Notes under the pieces: generated by a model | The model's input: only the letters and a program-made list of their open reading frames with translations | Database searches by the model: none | Told to the model about the DNA's origin: nothing | In this document: positions 12,686 to 22,384 of the stretch, in pieces | How the letters are laid out: every line of letters starts with the position of its first letter | Position numbering within the stretch: position 1 is the first letter of the stretch | Program-made: the position numbers and the translations under genes | Assembly (NCBI RefSeq): GCF_020966755.1 | Contig: NZ_JAJKFT010000002.1 | Span: 496,001 to 560,000 of the forward strand | Origin: Blastopirellula sediminis | GTDB taxonomy: Bacteria > Planctomycetota > Planctomycetia > Pirellulales > Pirellulaceae | Direction: 5' to 3' | DNA: 64,000 nucleotides

Positions 12686-15600
12686 ATGCGGTCTGCTCCG
12701 CTTTCACCGGCCTCCTTCATCCAACGATGTTACGCTTGTTGGATCGCGGCCGTCGTTCTGTTAGCAACCAACCAAGCAGCGCTCTCGGCCGACGAGTTTC
12801 CTCCCCTCGCCGAGCAATACGAATCCTCGGTCCATGCGCTGCTGAAAAGCTATTGCCTTGATTGCCATTCAACCGACGCCAAGGAAGGGGAACTCGATCT
12901 GGAGCGCTTCGCCGACCTCGCCGCGATCCGCAAAGATCCCGCGCCATGGCAGCGCGTTGTCGAGATGGTCGATCATGGCGAAATGCCGCCGGAAGAGAGC
13001 AAGCAGATGACGCCGGCCGAGCGTCAGCAGCTGTTGGCCTGGACGCGAAGTTATCTCGACGCCGAAGCGAAAGCCGGCGCCGGCGATCCTGGCCCAGTTC
13101 TCCTCCGTCGCTTGAACAACGCCGAATACGCTTACACGCTGCACGATCTCACCGGCGTTGCGATCGACCCGACGCGCGAGTTCCCCGTCGACGGCGCCGC
13201 CGGCGAAGGCTTTACCAACACAGGCGCTTCGTTGGTGATGTCGCCGGCGCTCTTTCGCAAGTACCTCGACGCAGGTCAGCAGATCGCCCAGCATGCGATT
13301 CTGATCCCCGAAGGCTTTCGCTTTATCGAAGGGACGACCCGCCGCGATGCGACCAACGAGATCATCGCCGAGATCCGTCAGATCTACTCACGTCATACGC
13401 TCGACGGCAGTGACCCCAGCATTCTCAATCGCTGGAACGTCGCCGACCCCGGCACCAGCACGCAGCTGGACGGCCGCGTCGATCTCGACCTTTACCTGAC
13501 CGCACTGGTCAAACACCGCGATCGCCTCCGCGCCGAACCAAACGCCGCGACCGTAATCGCCGCGGAAGAGAAGATCAATCCCAAGTACTTCGCGCAGATC
13601 GCCCGTTTGCTGCTGAGCGATCCGACCGGTTCGCCGCTACTGGACGATCTCCGCAAACAAGTCGCCGCGGCAGGTCCCGAGGACGGCAAGCAGATCGCCG
13701 GCGTCATTCGTGCCTGGCAAACGACCCTCTGGAAGTTCAACAGCGTCGGCCACTTCGGCAGCATTCGTCCTTGGCAACAAGCGGAGAACGCGCTGACCGC
13801 ATCGCAAGAGTTCCGTTTTCCGATCACTTCGGGCGAAGATTCTCTGCTGCTGACCGCAGGCTCCGTTGGCCAGCAGAACGCCGTCGCCGTTTGGCGCAAT
13901 CCGCGCTTTGTTCGTAACGGCGGGCGTACGATCCCGCTTCGCGATTTGCGCGACATCGCGGCTGCCCATGAGCAGAATCGCCAGGCGGTCTCGAAGGACC
14001 TCGCCAAATACCTGGCTGCCGCTTGGGAAGTAAAGACAACAGCCGAGTCGCCTGATTTGCAGGAGATCGCGGCGAAGCGTGAGCTCGATCCGATCTTGCT
14101 GTCAGCCTGGACGCGTTACCTCGGCATCGCGCCGAACCAACCGGTCACGATTGCCGAGTATCTCGATCTGCCGCTCAACAACAGCGCGGCGATTCGCGGC
14201 TGGGGCAGGGGAGGGCTGCAAGATCTGTCGCTAATCGCCAACTCGTCGGACGAATTGCTCCGCATTCCGGGCGACATTCGGCCCCACACGATCGCCGTTC
14301 ATCCGCGCCCGGAACGTTGGGTCGCCGTCGCGTGGCGATCGCCGGTCGACGGGACGTTTCGAATTCGCTCGGAAGCGTTCGACGCCCATAACGCGTGCGG
14401 CAATGGTTTCCAGTGGCGTCTCGAACTTCGCCGACCTGGGGAGCGGCGCGTCCTGGCCGCCGCCGACGTCGATTCCGGCCAGGCAGCCGAAATCCCACCG
14501 ATCGCCGATCTGGAAATGAAGCAGGGAGAAATGTTGACCCTGCTGATCGGGCCGCGCAATCAAGAGCATACGTGCGATCTAACCGGCATCGATCTGGAAG
14601 TGACCTCGACCGCCGATAGCGGTCTCAACTGGTCGCTGTCGAAGGATTGTGCCGATTCGATCGCCGCGGGCAATCCGCAGGCCGATCAACTCGGCAACGC
14701 CGACGTCTGGCACTTCTTCACCGAGCCGCTCGATCCGTCCCCCAGCGGCAGCCAGGTCGAGAACCCGCAGATCGCCCAATGGCGCTCGGCCGCCGACGCC
14801 GCCAAAGCGCATGAAATCGCCTTGGCAATTCAAACTCACATTGAATCGGATTCGAACGCCGACCTTTATCGCGCACTGACGTCGCTCGATGGCCCGTTGC
14901 TCTCGTCGCTTCCGGTCGAGGAGCTGTTGAAAGTTCGACGAACGGCAACTTCCGAAGCGGGATTGCCGTCGGAACGCTTCCTCGCCAGCGGCGACCTGCA
15001 ATCCCAGGCGCCTGAGACGATCACGATCACGCTTCCGCCCAATATGCTGACCGACTACGCGTTTACCGTCACCGGCACGCTCGCGGACCAGTCGCACGCG
15101 GAGGGAAGCGTGCAGATGGAGGTCGGAACGTCGCCGCCATCCTCCGGCCATTTGGTCCCCGGCGGCAAGATCATTACCGTCGCCGAAAGCCCCGGCGGCA
15201 AGATCATTACCGTCGCCGAAAGCCCCGCCGCCAAACGCATCGCCACTTCCCTCGAAGAGTTTCGCCAGAACTTCCCGATCGCGTTTTGCTATCCGCAGAT
15301 CGTGCCGGTCGACGAAGTGGTGACGCTCGTCCTCTACCATCGCGAAGACGAACCGCTGCAGCGTTTGATGCTCTCGGAAGCGGAAAGCGATCGACTCGAT
15401 CAACTTTGGTCGGAGCTCCGCTTTGTCAGCGGCGACGCGCTGATTAGCGTTGCAGCGCTGGAGCAACTTCTCGAGTATGCGACGCAGGACGCTGATCCAA
15501 CTGTCTTCCAACCGGTGCGGCAACCGATCCTCGACAACGCCGCCGCCTATCGCCAGCAACTGCTCGATGCGGAGCCGGGGCAGATCGACGCGCTGGTCGA

Positions 15601-16828
15601 CTTTGCCGCAAAGCTTTATCGCCGCCCGCTGACCGCGAAGGAAGAGGCCGGCATTCGTACGCTCTACGCCGACCTTCGCAACCAAGAGTTCGATCACGAT
15701 CAGGCGTTTCGCTTGTCGCTCGGACGCTTGTTCGCTTCGCCGGCGTTTCTCTATCGGCTTGAAACGCCGCAGGAGGGAAGGGAGTCGTCCCCAGTCTCCG
15801 ATCGTCAATTGGCGACGCGGCTCAGCTATTTCCTCTGGTCTTCGCTCCCGGACGACGAACTAAATCGTCTGGCGAATACGGAAACGCTGCAAGACGATGC
15901 GGCGCTACGCGCACAGGTCGAGCGGATGCGGACCGATGCGCGCAGTCGCCGCCTGGCGATCGAGTTCGCTTGTCAGTGGATGCACATTCGCAACTTCGAT
16001 CAGTTTGACGAGAAAAGCGAACAGACCTTCCCCGAGTTCGCCGAACTCCGCGGGCTGATGTACGAAGAATCGGCCCAGTTCTTTAGCGACCTGATCCAGC
16101 GCGACGGCTCGATCCTCGAGATTCTCGACGCCGATCATACCTTCCTGAATGACCGGCTCGCGCAGCACTACGGCATCCCCAATGTTGGCGGTCCCGAGTG
16201 GCGACGCGTCGACGGCGTGCGGCAATATGCTCGCGGTGGCGTGCTTGGGCAAGCGACCGTTCTCTCCATGCAGGCCGGCGCCTCGCGGACCAGTCCGATT
16301 TTGCGGGGGAACTGGATCTCCGAAACGCTGCTCGGCGAACGATTGCCGCGTCCGCCGAAGAACGTGCCGATCTTGCCCGAGTCGGCGCCGGCCGGGCTGA
16401 CTGAACGTCAGCTGACCGAAATGCACACCACCGTCGCCGAGTGCGCCAAGTGTCATGCCCGGATCGACCCATACGGATTTGCGCTCGAAAGCTTTGACGC
16501 GATTGGTCGCTTTCGGACGAAAGATACGCAAGGCTCTCCGATCGTGACCGACGCCGTGCTGGTCGACGGCAAGCAACTCGCCGGCTATCGCGACTTGCGC
16601 GATTACCTGGCCGGCGATCGTCGCGCGTCGTTCGTACGGCAGTTTTGCCGCAAGCTGCTCGGCTATTCCCTCGGCCGCTCGGTTCGCTTGTCGGACGAGC
16701 CGCTGCTGGAGACGATGGAAGAAAACCTGGCTCAAAACGACTATCGAATCGGCGTTGCGCTCGAAACGATCGTCCTCAGCCGCCAATTCCGCGAAATCCG
16801 CGACCTTCAATTTGAAGGCGTCGAGTAA
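12686..16828 (+). CDS. Planctomycete cytochrome c/DUF1592 multidomain protein
   Basis: 1,380 residues. A signal peptide (CWIAAVVLLATNQAALSADE) is followed by a cytochrome-c-like domain with CLDCH, a DUF1587 region (LRRLNNAEYAYTLHDLTG), a long insert with sugar-binding-like beta structure, DUF1592 (LATRLSYFLWSSLPDDELNRL), DUF1588 (MHTTVAECAKCHARIDPYGF, a second heme site) and DUF1585 at the C-terminus (FVRQFCRKLLGYSLGRSV). These giant proteins are typical of planctomycetes and are usually encoded just before a DUF1552 protein, as here. Their job is thought to be in electron transfer linked to polysaccharide use; this is not proven. A 33-bp tandem duplication lies at 15163-15228 (residues GGKIITVAESP twice). 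Confidence 0.9.
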   Translation: MRSAPLSPASFIQRCYACWIAAVVLLATNQAALSADEFPPLAEQYESSVHALLKSYCLDCHSTDAKEGELDLERFADLAAIRKDPAPWQRVVEMVDHGEMPPEESKQMTPAERQQLLAWTRSYLDAEAKAGAGDPGPVLLRRLNNAEYAYTLHDLTGVAIDPTREFPVDGAAGEGFTNTGASLVMSPALFRKYLDAGQQIAQHAILIPEGFRFIEGTTRRDATNEIIAEIRQIYSRHTLDGSDPSILNRWNVADPGTSTQLDGRVDLDLYLTALVKHRDRLRAEPNAATVIAAEEKINPKYFAQIARLLLSDPTGSPLLDDLRKQVAAAGPEDGKQIAGVIRAWQTTLWKFNSVGHFGSIRPWQQAENALTASQEFRFPITSGEDSLLLTAGSVGQQNAVAVWRNPRFVRNGGRTIPLRDLRDIAAAHEQNRQAVSKDLAKYLAAAWEVKTTAESPDLQEIAAKRELDPILLSAWTRYLGIAPNQPVTIAEYLDLPLNNSAAIRGWGRGGLQDLSLIANSSDELLRIPGDIRPHTIAVHPRPERWVAVAWRSPVDGTFRIRSEAFDAHNACGNGFQWRLELRRPGERRVLAAADVDSGQAAEIPPIADLEMKQGEMLTLLIGPRNQEHTCDLTGIDLEVTSTADSGLNWSLSKDCADSIAAGNPQADQLGNADVWHFFTEPLDPSPSGSQVENPQIAQWRSAADAAKAHEIALAIQTHIESDSNADLYRALTSLDGPLLSSLPVEELLKVRRTATSEAGLPSERFLASGDLQSQAPETITITLPPNMLTDYAFTVTGTLADQSHAEGSVQMEVGTSPPSSGHLVPGGKIITVAESPGGKIITVAESPAAKRIATSLEEFRQNFPIAFCYPQIVPVDEVVTLVLYHREDEPLQRLMLSEAESDRLDQLWSELRFVSGDALISVAALEQLLEYATQDADPTVFQPVRQPILDNAAAYRQQLLDAEPGQIDALVDFAAKLYRRPLTAKEEAGIRTLYADLRNQEFDHDQAFRLSLGRLFASPAFLYRLETPQEGRESSPVSDRQLATRLSYFLWSSLPDDELNRLANTETLQDDAALRAQVERMRTDARSRRLAIEFACQWMHIRNFDQFDEKSEQTFPEFAELRGLMYEESAQFFSDLIQRDGSILEILDADHTFLNDRLAQHYGIPNVGGPEWRRVDGVRQYARGGVLGQATVLSMQAGASRTSPILRGNWISETLLGERLPRPPKNVPILPESAPAGLTERQLTEMHTTVAECAKCHARIDPYGFALESFDAIGRFRTKDTQGSPIVTDAVLVDGKQLAGYRDLRDYLAGDRRASFVRQFCRKLLGYSLGRSVRLSDEPLLETMEENLAQNDYRIGVALETIVLSRQFREIRDLQFEGVE

Positions 16829-16862
16829 CCCCACTCCCAAATTGCTCACCAGGATTCAAACC

Positions 16863-18164
16863 ATGAAACGTCGACTATCGCGCCGCATGATGTTGCGAGG
16901 CCTCGGAGTCAGCATGGCGCTGCCATGGATGGAATCGGCCAAGGTTTGGGGAGATCAATCGAAAGCGGAGACGGCCGGCGAAGCGCCGCTCCGCTTTGCA
17001 GTGCTGTTCGCCGGCAACGGCTTTCATGGCCAAGAGTGGTGGGCCAAAGGCGCCGGCAAGGAGATGGAACTCGGCAAGGTGCTCGCCCCTTTGAACGACT
17101 ACCGCGAGCGGATGCTGTTCATGCAAGGGCTCTACAACGAAGAGGCGCTGAAGGGGAACATCCACAGTTCGCAGACCGGCAATCTCCTCTCAGGAGCGCC
17201 GCTCGCCTCTGGCGGAGAGATCCGATCCGGCGCCAGCATCGACCAGGTCCTCGCCCAGCGCTACGGCAACGGCACGAAAGTTCCCAGTCTGGTTCTGGCC
17301 TGCGAAAAGTCGAACCCGTCGGTCCACAAGAATTACTCGATGCTCTACAGCTCCCACATCTCGTGGAGCTCGCCAACGACGCCGACCCCGCTCGAACTTT
17401 ACCCCGCCTTGGCCTTTGATCGCTTGTTCAAAGAAGGTTCGCATCGAAGCGACGCCAGCGTTTTGGACGCGGTTCTCAGCGACGCGACCGACTTGCGCCG
17501 CCAGATCAGCATGGCGGATCGCCGTAAGCTCGACGAATACCTTGATTCGGTCCGCGAGGTGGAACGTCGCATCGAAAGCGCCGGTCAGCGGGGCGAACTG
17601 CAAGGCTGGAAGCCGACCCTCGAACAGCCGAACATCGCTCGTCCGGCCGATGGCGTGCCGCAAGATATCGGCGAACATATGCGGCTGATGTGCGATCTGC
17701 TGGTCCTCGGCTTCCAGACCGACGCGACTCGCATCTGCACGCTGAAGCTGAACAACGATCACTCGTCGCTCCGGTTTCCGAACCTGGGGATCGACTACAT
17801 GATTCACCACTTGCTGTCGCACCAGGATTCGGACGACTGGCTGACGGTCAATCAGTTTTTTGTTCAGCAGTTGGCGTACATCGCTCGCAAGCTGGATGCG
17901 GTGCAAGAGGGAGAGCGGACCGCGCTCGACAACTCGGCGATTCTCTTCTGCTCCAGCATGCTCTCTGGCCGTACGCATGACGCGACGCAGTTGCCGGTGA
18001 TCATGGTCGGCGGCGCCGGCGGCAAGATCGAAACGGGCCGCGTCCTCGACTACCGCGGCCAAGAGAATCGCAAGATGTGCAGCTTGTATTTGTCGCTGAT
18101 GGACAAATTCGGCGTGTCGCTCGACGCGTTCGGGGACTCGACCGAGCGACTCGCGAACATCTAG
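16863..18164 (+). CDS. DUF1552 protein with Tat-like leader
   Basis: 433 residues from the ATG at 16863, starting MKRRLSRRMMLRGLGVSMAL, a twin-arginine-type leader. The body has DUF1552 features: FAGNGFHGQEWWAKG near residue 50 and LFMQGLYNEEALKGNIHSS, followed by HDATQLPVIMVGGAGGKIETG near the C-terminus. The family is fused or paired with DUF1592 cytochromes and probably forms an exported complex with the preceding gene, 34 nt upstream. It resembles sulfatase-like or DUF1501 fold proteins, but no catalytic residues are established. A longer reading frame reaching back into the DUF1592 gene is not used. Confidence 0.9.
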   Translation: MKRRLSRRMMLRGLGVSMALPWMESAKVWGDQSKAETAGEAPLRFAVLFAGNGFHGQEWWAKGAGKEMELGKVLAPLNDYRERMLFMQGLYNEEALKGNIHSSQTGNLLSGAPLASGGEIRSGASIDQVLAQRYGNGTKVPSLVLACEKSNPSVHKNYSMLYSSHISWSSPTTPTPLELYPALAFDRLFKEGSHRSDASVLDAVLSDATDLRRQISMADRRKLDEYLDSVREVERRIESAGQRGELQGWKPTLEQPNIARPADGVPQDIGEHMRLMCDLLVLGFQTDATRICTLKLNNDHSSLRFPNLGIDYMIHHLLSHQDSDDWLTVNQFFVQQLAYIARKLDAVQEGERTALDNSAILFCSSMLSGRTHDATQLPVIMVGGAGGKIETGRVLDYRGQENRKMCSLYLSLMDKFGVSLDAFGDSTERLANI

Positions 18165-18178
18165 TTGGTCGCCGCAGC

Positions 18179-19015
18179 CTAGAAGCTCGACGCCGGCTTG
18201 CCGATGTAGATCTCATCGCGCGCCGCGGCAAGTTGCTTCTTGCGCTCGTGCGAGCGACGGCGACGCCAATGGGCGAGATCGTGTTTCCAACTGCGGTCTC
18301 GTCCCAGGTAAAGCGATCCCTTTTCGGTCGCCATGTGCCCTTGTACCGTCTGCGTCTCTTCCATCTTGGCCAGCACCCCCGGCAACAGACGCGCGGCGAC
18401 TTGAGCCGCTTTCACCAGCAGCGCAGATTCGTCATCGTCCGCGGTGATGTCGACGAAACCGTGGGCCAGGATCGGACCAGTATCGATTCCGGCGTCGATC
18501 TTATGAATCGTCACGCCGGCGTTTTCGTAGTCGTTGTAGTAGAGAGGCCAGAAGAGCGTATGCTCGCCGCGATAGGTCGGCGCGATTCCCCAGTGAACGT
18601 TGATCGTCGCTAAACGGGCCAGGCCGAAGATCTCCGGCTTCAAGATCGGGCAGCCGCACGTCACGATCACATCAGGCCGCAGCTCGCGAATCAGCGCGGC
18701 GTTCGCTTCGCAGTTGAAGCCGTAGATCGGGACGACCGATGACTTGAGTCCCGGCAGACTCTCCGTCGACGCCGGTCCCAACAGATGGCTGATCGACCGA
18801 AACAGGCGATCGCCGCGCCAGTTGTCGTAACGTGATCGGAGTCGCCGGCGGACGACGGAAAAGGGAGACGACAAAAGCTTGGCGTACTGCCGCCAAGAGG
18901 AAGCCTGCGGCGTCCAGACCGGCTGAATCAGATGCGTGAGCGGCATCGATTCATGCAACTTCGCCATCACGTAGCGATGCTGGGGAGTGAGCGTACTGAT
19001 AGCGACGACGTTCAA
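18179..19015 (-). CDS. Formyltransferase of the methionyl-tRNA/sugar formyltransferase family
   Basis: 278 residues. The formyl-transferase fold is shown by IRELRPDVIVTCGCPILKPE, the catalytic loop INVHWGIAPTYRGEH (His and the YRG turn of the family) and GVTIHKIDAGIDTGPIL with the catalytic Asp. It lacks the C-terminal tRNA-binding domain of methionyl-tRNA formyltransferase, so a nucleotide-sugar or amino-sugar N-formyltransferase is more likely. The C-terminal 50 residues are basic. It is convergent with the DUF1552 gene and has no same-strand partner, so the substrate is unknown. Confidence 0.82.
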   Translation of the reverse strand: MNVVAISTLTPQHRYVMAKLHESMPLTHLIQPVWTPQASSWRQYAKLLSSPFSVVRRRLRSRYDNWRGDRLFRSISHLLGPASTESLPGLKSSVVPIYGFNCEANAALIRELRPDVIVTCGCPILKPEIFGLARLATINVHWGIAPTYRGEHTLFWPLYYNDYENAGVTIHKIDAGIDTGPILAHGFVDITADDDESALLVKAAQVAARLLPGVLAKMEETQTVQGHMATEKGSLYLGRDRSWKHDLAHWRRRRSHERKKQLAAARDEIYIGKPASSF

Positions 19016-19564
19016 GCGGATTGCCCTTGCGAAGGAGTCTTTTGGATGCAGATCGATTTGCTGTCAAAACGGAGGCAGCAGTCCATCGAATCCGAATCGG
19101 AGCCTCCGCGCAAAGGCTCTTCTCGCGCCTCGTAAGACCCGTGCGCTGGGATGCTGCCACATCCGCTCGCATCGAGTCGAACAAGCAGTTCAGCCGACAG
19201 CAGGGTTGGAAATCTCCCAACGTTCCACCGTTTGGCGTCGCAGCGATCCATGCCTTCCAAGCCATGCTAATCAGGGCAAGCTAGGTGAAAACGGGAAAAT
19301 CCGTAAAGCATCTAGATTGCTGAAAACCCTTACACGCCAGCGACTTACCCACCACCTCTAGTAGGCACTTAAATGACCAATCCGTAGGAGAGAGAAAATA
19401 CCACTATTTAGGGAGAAATTAAACGCAATTCACTTGATAATATATATGGCAGATCTTAGATTAAGTGGTAATTCGCCCGCCTGACATGGCATTTAAGCTG
19501 GCGATGTTCCTCATTCACCGGACCATCCTGCCGGTTTTCTTACAAAACTTCCTCAGAGATCTCT
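19016..19564. other. Long intergenic region, AT-rich on the right
   Basis: No protein frame here has recognisable content. The left half is GC-rich and looks like decayed coding sequence. From about 19350 to 19490 it becomes clearly AT-rich (TTGATAATATATATGG near 19433), which probably contains the promoter of the DUF1559 gene at 19565. Confidence 0.4.
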
Positions 19565-20596
19565 ATGCAGACCCATTTGCGACGCAAAACCGGCTTCACC
19601 CTGGTCGAATTACTGGTCGTAATCGCCATTATTGGGGTTTTGATCGCCCTTCTGTTGCCGGCCGTTCAACAGGCCCGTGAAGCGGCCCGACGGATGCAAT
19701 GCAGCAACCAGCTGAAGCAGTTGGGCCTGGCCCTGCACAATCACCACGACACGTTTGGCTCGTTCCCGGCCCGCGGGGTCGCTTATTCGACGGCCGACTA
19801 TCGCGAGCGGGTTGGCGGCATGATCTTCCTGCTGCCGTTCCTGGAACAAACCCCGCTGGCCGATCAGATCAAGAATCACGGCCTTGCGACCCCTCCCTAT
19901 CCCTGGGACACGTTCGCTCCCTGGAACACGCGCCTTGCGGCCCTGTTGTGCCCGTCCGATCCAGGGACGGCCGACGCCCCCATCACCGGCGTGACGACGT
20001 CTCCCTGCAACTATCGCTTTTCGATCGGCGACTCGTTCACGGCGATCACCAGCAAAGACAAGCGTCTGCGGGGGATGTTTAACTACGGCACGGCCGCCAC
20101 GACGGCGTTTCGCGACGTGATCGACGGCACCAGCAACACCGTGATGATGTCGGAACGCTCCGTCGGCACCAACGGCAAGTTGGTCAAACAGGGACAAGCG
20201 ACTTCGATCGCGTTCACGACCGATCCTTCGGCCTGCCTGGCGGCGGTTTCGACCACCAATCGCAACGAGTACACCTCGACCGGCAGCAACCGCGGCAACC
20301 AGCGCTGGAACGACGGCTTTGTCCCGTTCTCCGCCTTCTCGACGGTTCTTCCGCCGAACGGACCTTCGTGCTGGACCGGAACGAACGAGAACACCGCCGA
20401 TTCGCTTACTTCCCCCACCAGCTACCATCCAGGCGGCGTCAATGTCGTCTTGGCCGACGCTTCGGTCCGTTTCATTTCGGAAACGATCGACACCGGTTCG
20501 ACCACCAGCGCTCCGGTCACCACCGGCGGTAGCCCTTACGGCGTCTGGGGCGCACTCGGCACGATCGGCGGCGGCGAATCAAAGCAGCTGCCGTAA
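19565..20596 (+). CDS. DUF1559 prepilin-like protein
   Basis: 343 residues. The N-terminus is a type IV pilin-like leader with the prepilin peptidase site: basic stretch RRKTG then FTLVELLVVIAIIGVLIALL. After the hydrophobic helix comes QQAREAARRMQCSNQLKQLGLAL, and at the C-terminus SYHPGGVNVVLADASVRFIS, the DUF1559 (SBP_bac_10) signature. These proteins are expanded to dozens of copies in planctomycetes, are likely exported and surface-associated, and have no settled function. A putative lipoprotein follows 81 nt downstream, a pairing seen again near 47 kb. Confidence 0.95.
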   Translation: MQTHLRRKTGFTLVELLVVIAIIGVLIALLLPAVQQAREAARRMQCSNQLKQLGLALHNHHDTFGSFPARGVAYSTADYRERVGGMIFLLPFLEQTPLADQIKNHGLATPPYPWDTFAPWNTRLAALLCPSDPGTADAPITGVTTSPCNYRFSIGDSFTAITSKDKRLRGMFNYGTAATTAFRDVIDGTSNTVMMSERSVGTNGKLVKQGQATSIAFTTDPSACLAAVSTTNRNEYTSTGSNRGNQRWNDGFVPFSAFSTVLPPNGPSCWTGTNENTADSLTSPTSYHPGGVNVVLADASVRFISETIDTGSTTSAPVTTGGSPYGVWGALGTIGGGESKQLP

Positions 20597-20677
20597 CGCT
20601 ACGCACTCCTACCTAAGTTTTCCCGCCAGACGAGAGCGCCAAGTTTGGGGCGTTCTCCCAGGAACAAAGAGGCACTC

Positions 20678-21154
20678 ATGTACCGAAACCAACTGCGCAG
20701 CCGTTCTGCGCCGACGCTTACCTTTTCACTCGCCGCTTTGGCGATCGCTTGCCTGACCGGTTGCGGCGGCGAAGCGTCCCGCAATCCCGGCGTCGAAGTC
20801 TATCCGACGAAAGTCAAAGTGACCTACAAGGGAGGCCCGATCGAAGGCGCCCTCGTCTCGCTCAATTCGACCGAAGCGCAGCGGAGCGCCTCGGGCGTTA
20901 CCGACGCCGAAGGATTCGCCGTGCTGACCACCTTCGACTATGGTGACGGCGCGATTCCTGGCGCCCACGAGGTGAAGATCTCGAAGGACGTCATGGAAAC
21001 GGTGAGAGAAGCGAATCCTGACGATCCGATGTCGGCCGCCGTCGTCCGGCCGAAGCACTTGCTCCCGCAGCGCTACGGCGCCTTCAAGACGTCAGGGCTG
21101 ACCGCCAGCGTCACGCCGGGAGAAAACCAGCTCGACTTTGAACTGAAAGACTAG
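20678..21154 (+). CDS. Lipoprotein with carboxypeptidase-regulatory-like domain
   Basis: 158 residues from the ATG at 20678. The lipoprotein signal ends in LTGC (Cys about residue 28). A beta-sandwich of the carboxypeptidase regulatory-like type follows (KVKVTYKGGPIEGALVSL, GVTDAEGFAVLTTF, PGAHEVKISKD). Such proteins often sit downstream of DUF1559 genes; they may be partner surface proteins. No enzymatic function is expected. Confidence 0.85.
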   Translation: MYRNQLRSRSAPTLTFSLAALAIACLTGCGGEASRNPGVEVYPTKVKVTYKGGPIEGALVSLNSTEAQRSASGVTDAEGFAVLTTFDYGDGAIPGAHEVKISKDVMETVREANPDDPMSAAVVRPKHLLPQRYGAFKTSGLTASVTPGENQLDFELKD

Positions 21155-21156
21155 CG

Positions 21157-22128
21157 TTACTTTTGCAGCGTCGTCAGCGGTTTCGCCGGTTGCTTGAAAT
21201 CGGCGACCGTCTGATGAGCCACTTCCTGCAGCAGCTTCAACTCCTCGGCCGGAATTCCTTTCGGCACGAAGCTGTTCTCGCGAATGTCATGCCCGGTCAG
21301 CGCTTCGTACCAGACGGCGCCAATCAGATACTCGCCGCGGTCGTTCAAATGTTTGGGGTCGAGCAGCAACTTCGTCTTGTCTTTACTGCGATACCAACCG
21401 ACTACCAGCGAATTGTCTTGCTTCGGTAGGGGCCCGGTCGGCGACGCTTGAAAGTCGTACTCTTTGTCGACGACATACTGGCGATCGTCGCGGCGGCGAT
21501 AGGTCTGAATCGCGGAGCCCGACGGCAAGATCGGAACGTCGAACTTCTTCGCGACACGCGAGTAGGCGTCGGTCAGCTTCTCGTACATCTCTTCCTGCGA
21601 CAGCTGCCACTCCGCAAGCAGCGGCGCATCGGTCCGGTAGGCCCACGTTTGATGAAGCGCGATCTGCGCTTGCGGCGACTCTTTGCCGACCAGGGCGACC
21701 AGGTTTTCAATGTACGGGTGATAGGTGTCAGGACGCCAACTGTTGTTGCTCACCTGCTGGATCGTCACCACGTCCCACGGTTCGGCGGCCAGCATCTGCT
21801 GCAAGGTCGCCGGCGTTTTCTCTTTCCCTCGGACTAGCGAATAGACCTTTCCTCCGTCCCCTTGCTGGGCCGCCGCGGCGTTGTTCCAGTGCCGCTCGAG
21901 CGAACAACCGCCGAGGTTCGCCTTCATCAACACGAGTTCCGCTTTCGGATCGGCGGCGAAGATCTGCGGCAGAAACGCACAGGCATTGTCGGCGAAACTA
22001 TTGCCGATCGTCAGCAGACGCACGGTCCGGACGCCGGTCGGCTCTTCCGCCATCGCCAAGATGGAGATTTGCGAAACGACAAGAGCGGCAATCAGTGAGC
22101 AAAGAAACTTCGACCAGCGAGACGACAT
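21157..22128 (-). CDS. Secreted SGNH-like (DUF4886-type) protein
   Basis: 323 residues from the ATG at 22128 (the frame extends upstream to 22203). Signal peptide LCSLIAALVVSQISILAMAEE. The mature part starts RTVRLLTIGNSFADNACAFL, an SGNH-type block I in which GNSF replaces GDS, followed by WDVVTIQQVSNNSW and LHQTWAYRTDAP; the C-terminal LNDRGEYLIGAVWYEALTG provides the usual last block. Esterase-like or inactive relatives are common in planctomycetes. The stop codon is only 2 nt from that of the lipoprotein gene, so the two genes converge. Confidence 0.8.
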   Translation of the reverse strand: MSSRWSKFLCSLIAALVVSQISILAMAEEPTGVRTVRLLTIGNSFADNACAFLPQIFAADPKAELVLMKANLGGCSLERHWNNAAAAQQGDGGKVYSLVRGKEKTPATLQQMLAAEPWDVVTIQQVSNNSWRPDTYHPYIENLVALVGKESPQAQIALHQTWAYRTDAPLLAEWQLSQEEMYEKLTDAYSRVAKKFDVPILPSGSAIQTYRRRDDRQYVVDKEYDFQASPTGPLPKQDNSLVVGWYRSKDKTKLLLDPKHLNDRGEYLIGAVWYEALTGHDIRENSFVPKGIPAEELKLLQEVAHQTVADFKQPAKPLTTLQK

Positions 22129-22384
22129 CGGTTGGAACTCCGGCGGGAAAGAAAGAGGATCCTCAAGTCTAGCATCGCGCCGGCCAAAACGCGAACAGGT
22201 CATCAGTCACGGCAAGGATTCGTATAGTTTCCCCGTCGATGCTGGTTTAGGATGGCGCCAGGGATGCTGGTTCGCCAAATCCCGCTCCTGCCTACCACCC
22301 TTGTCCTGCAGCGTCGTACCGCCTGCCGACACGATGTCGGCGCCGCGCGACGCCGCTTCCGCCGACCCAGAGGGGAAAAATCTC

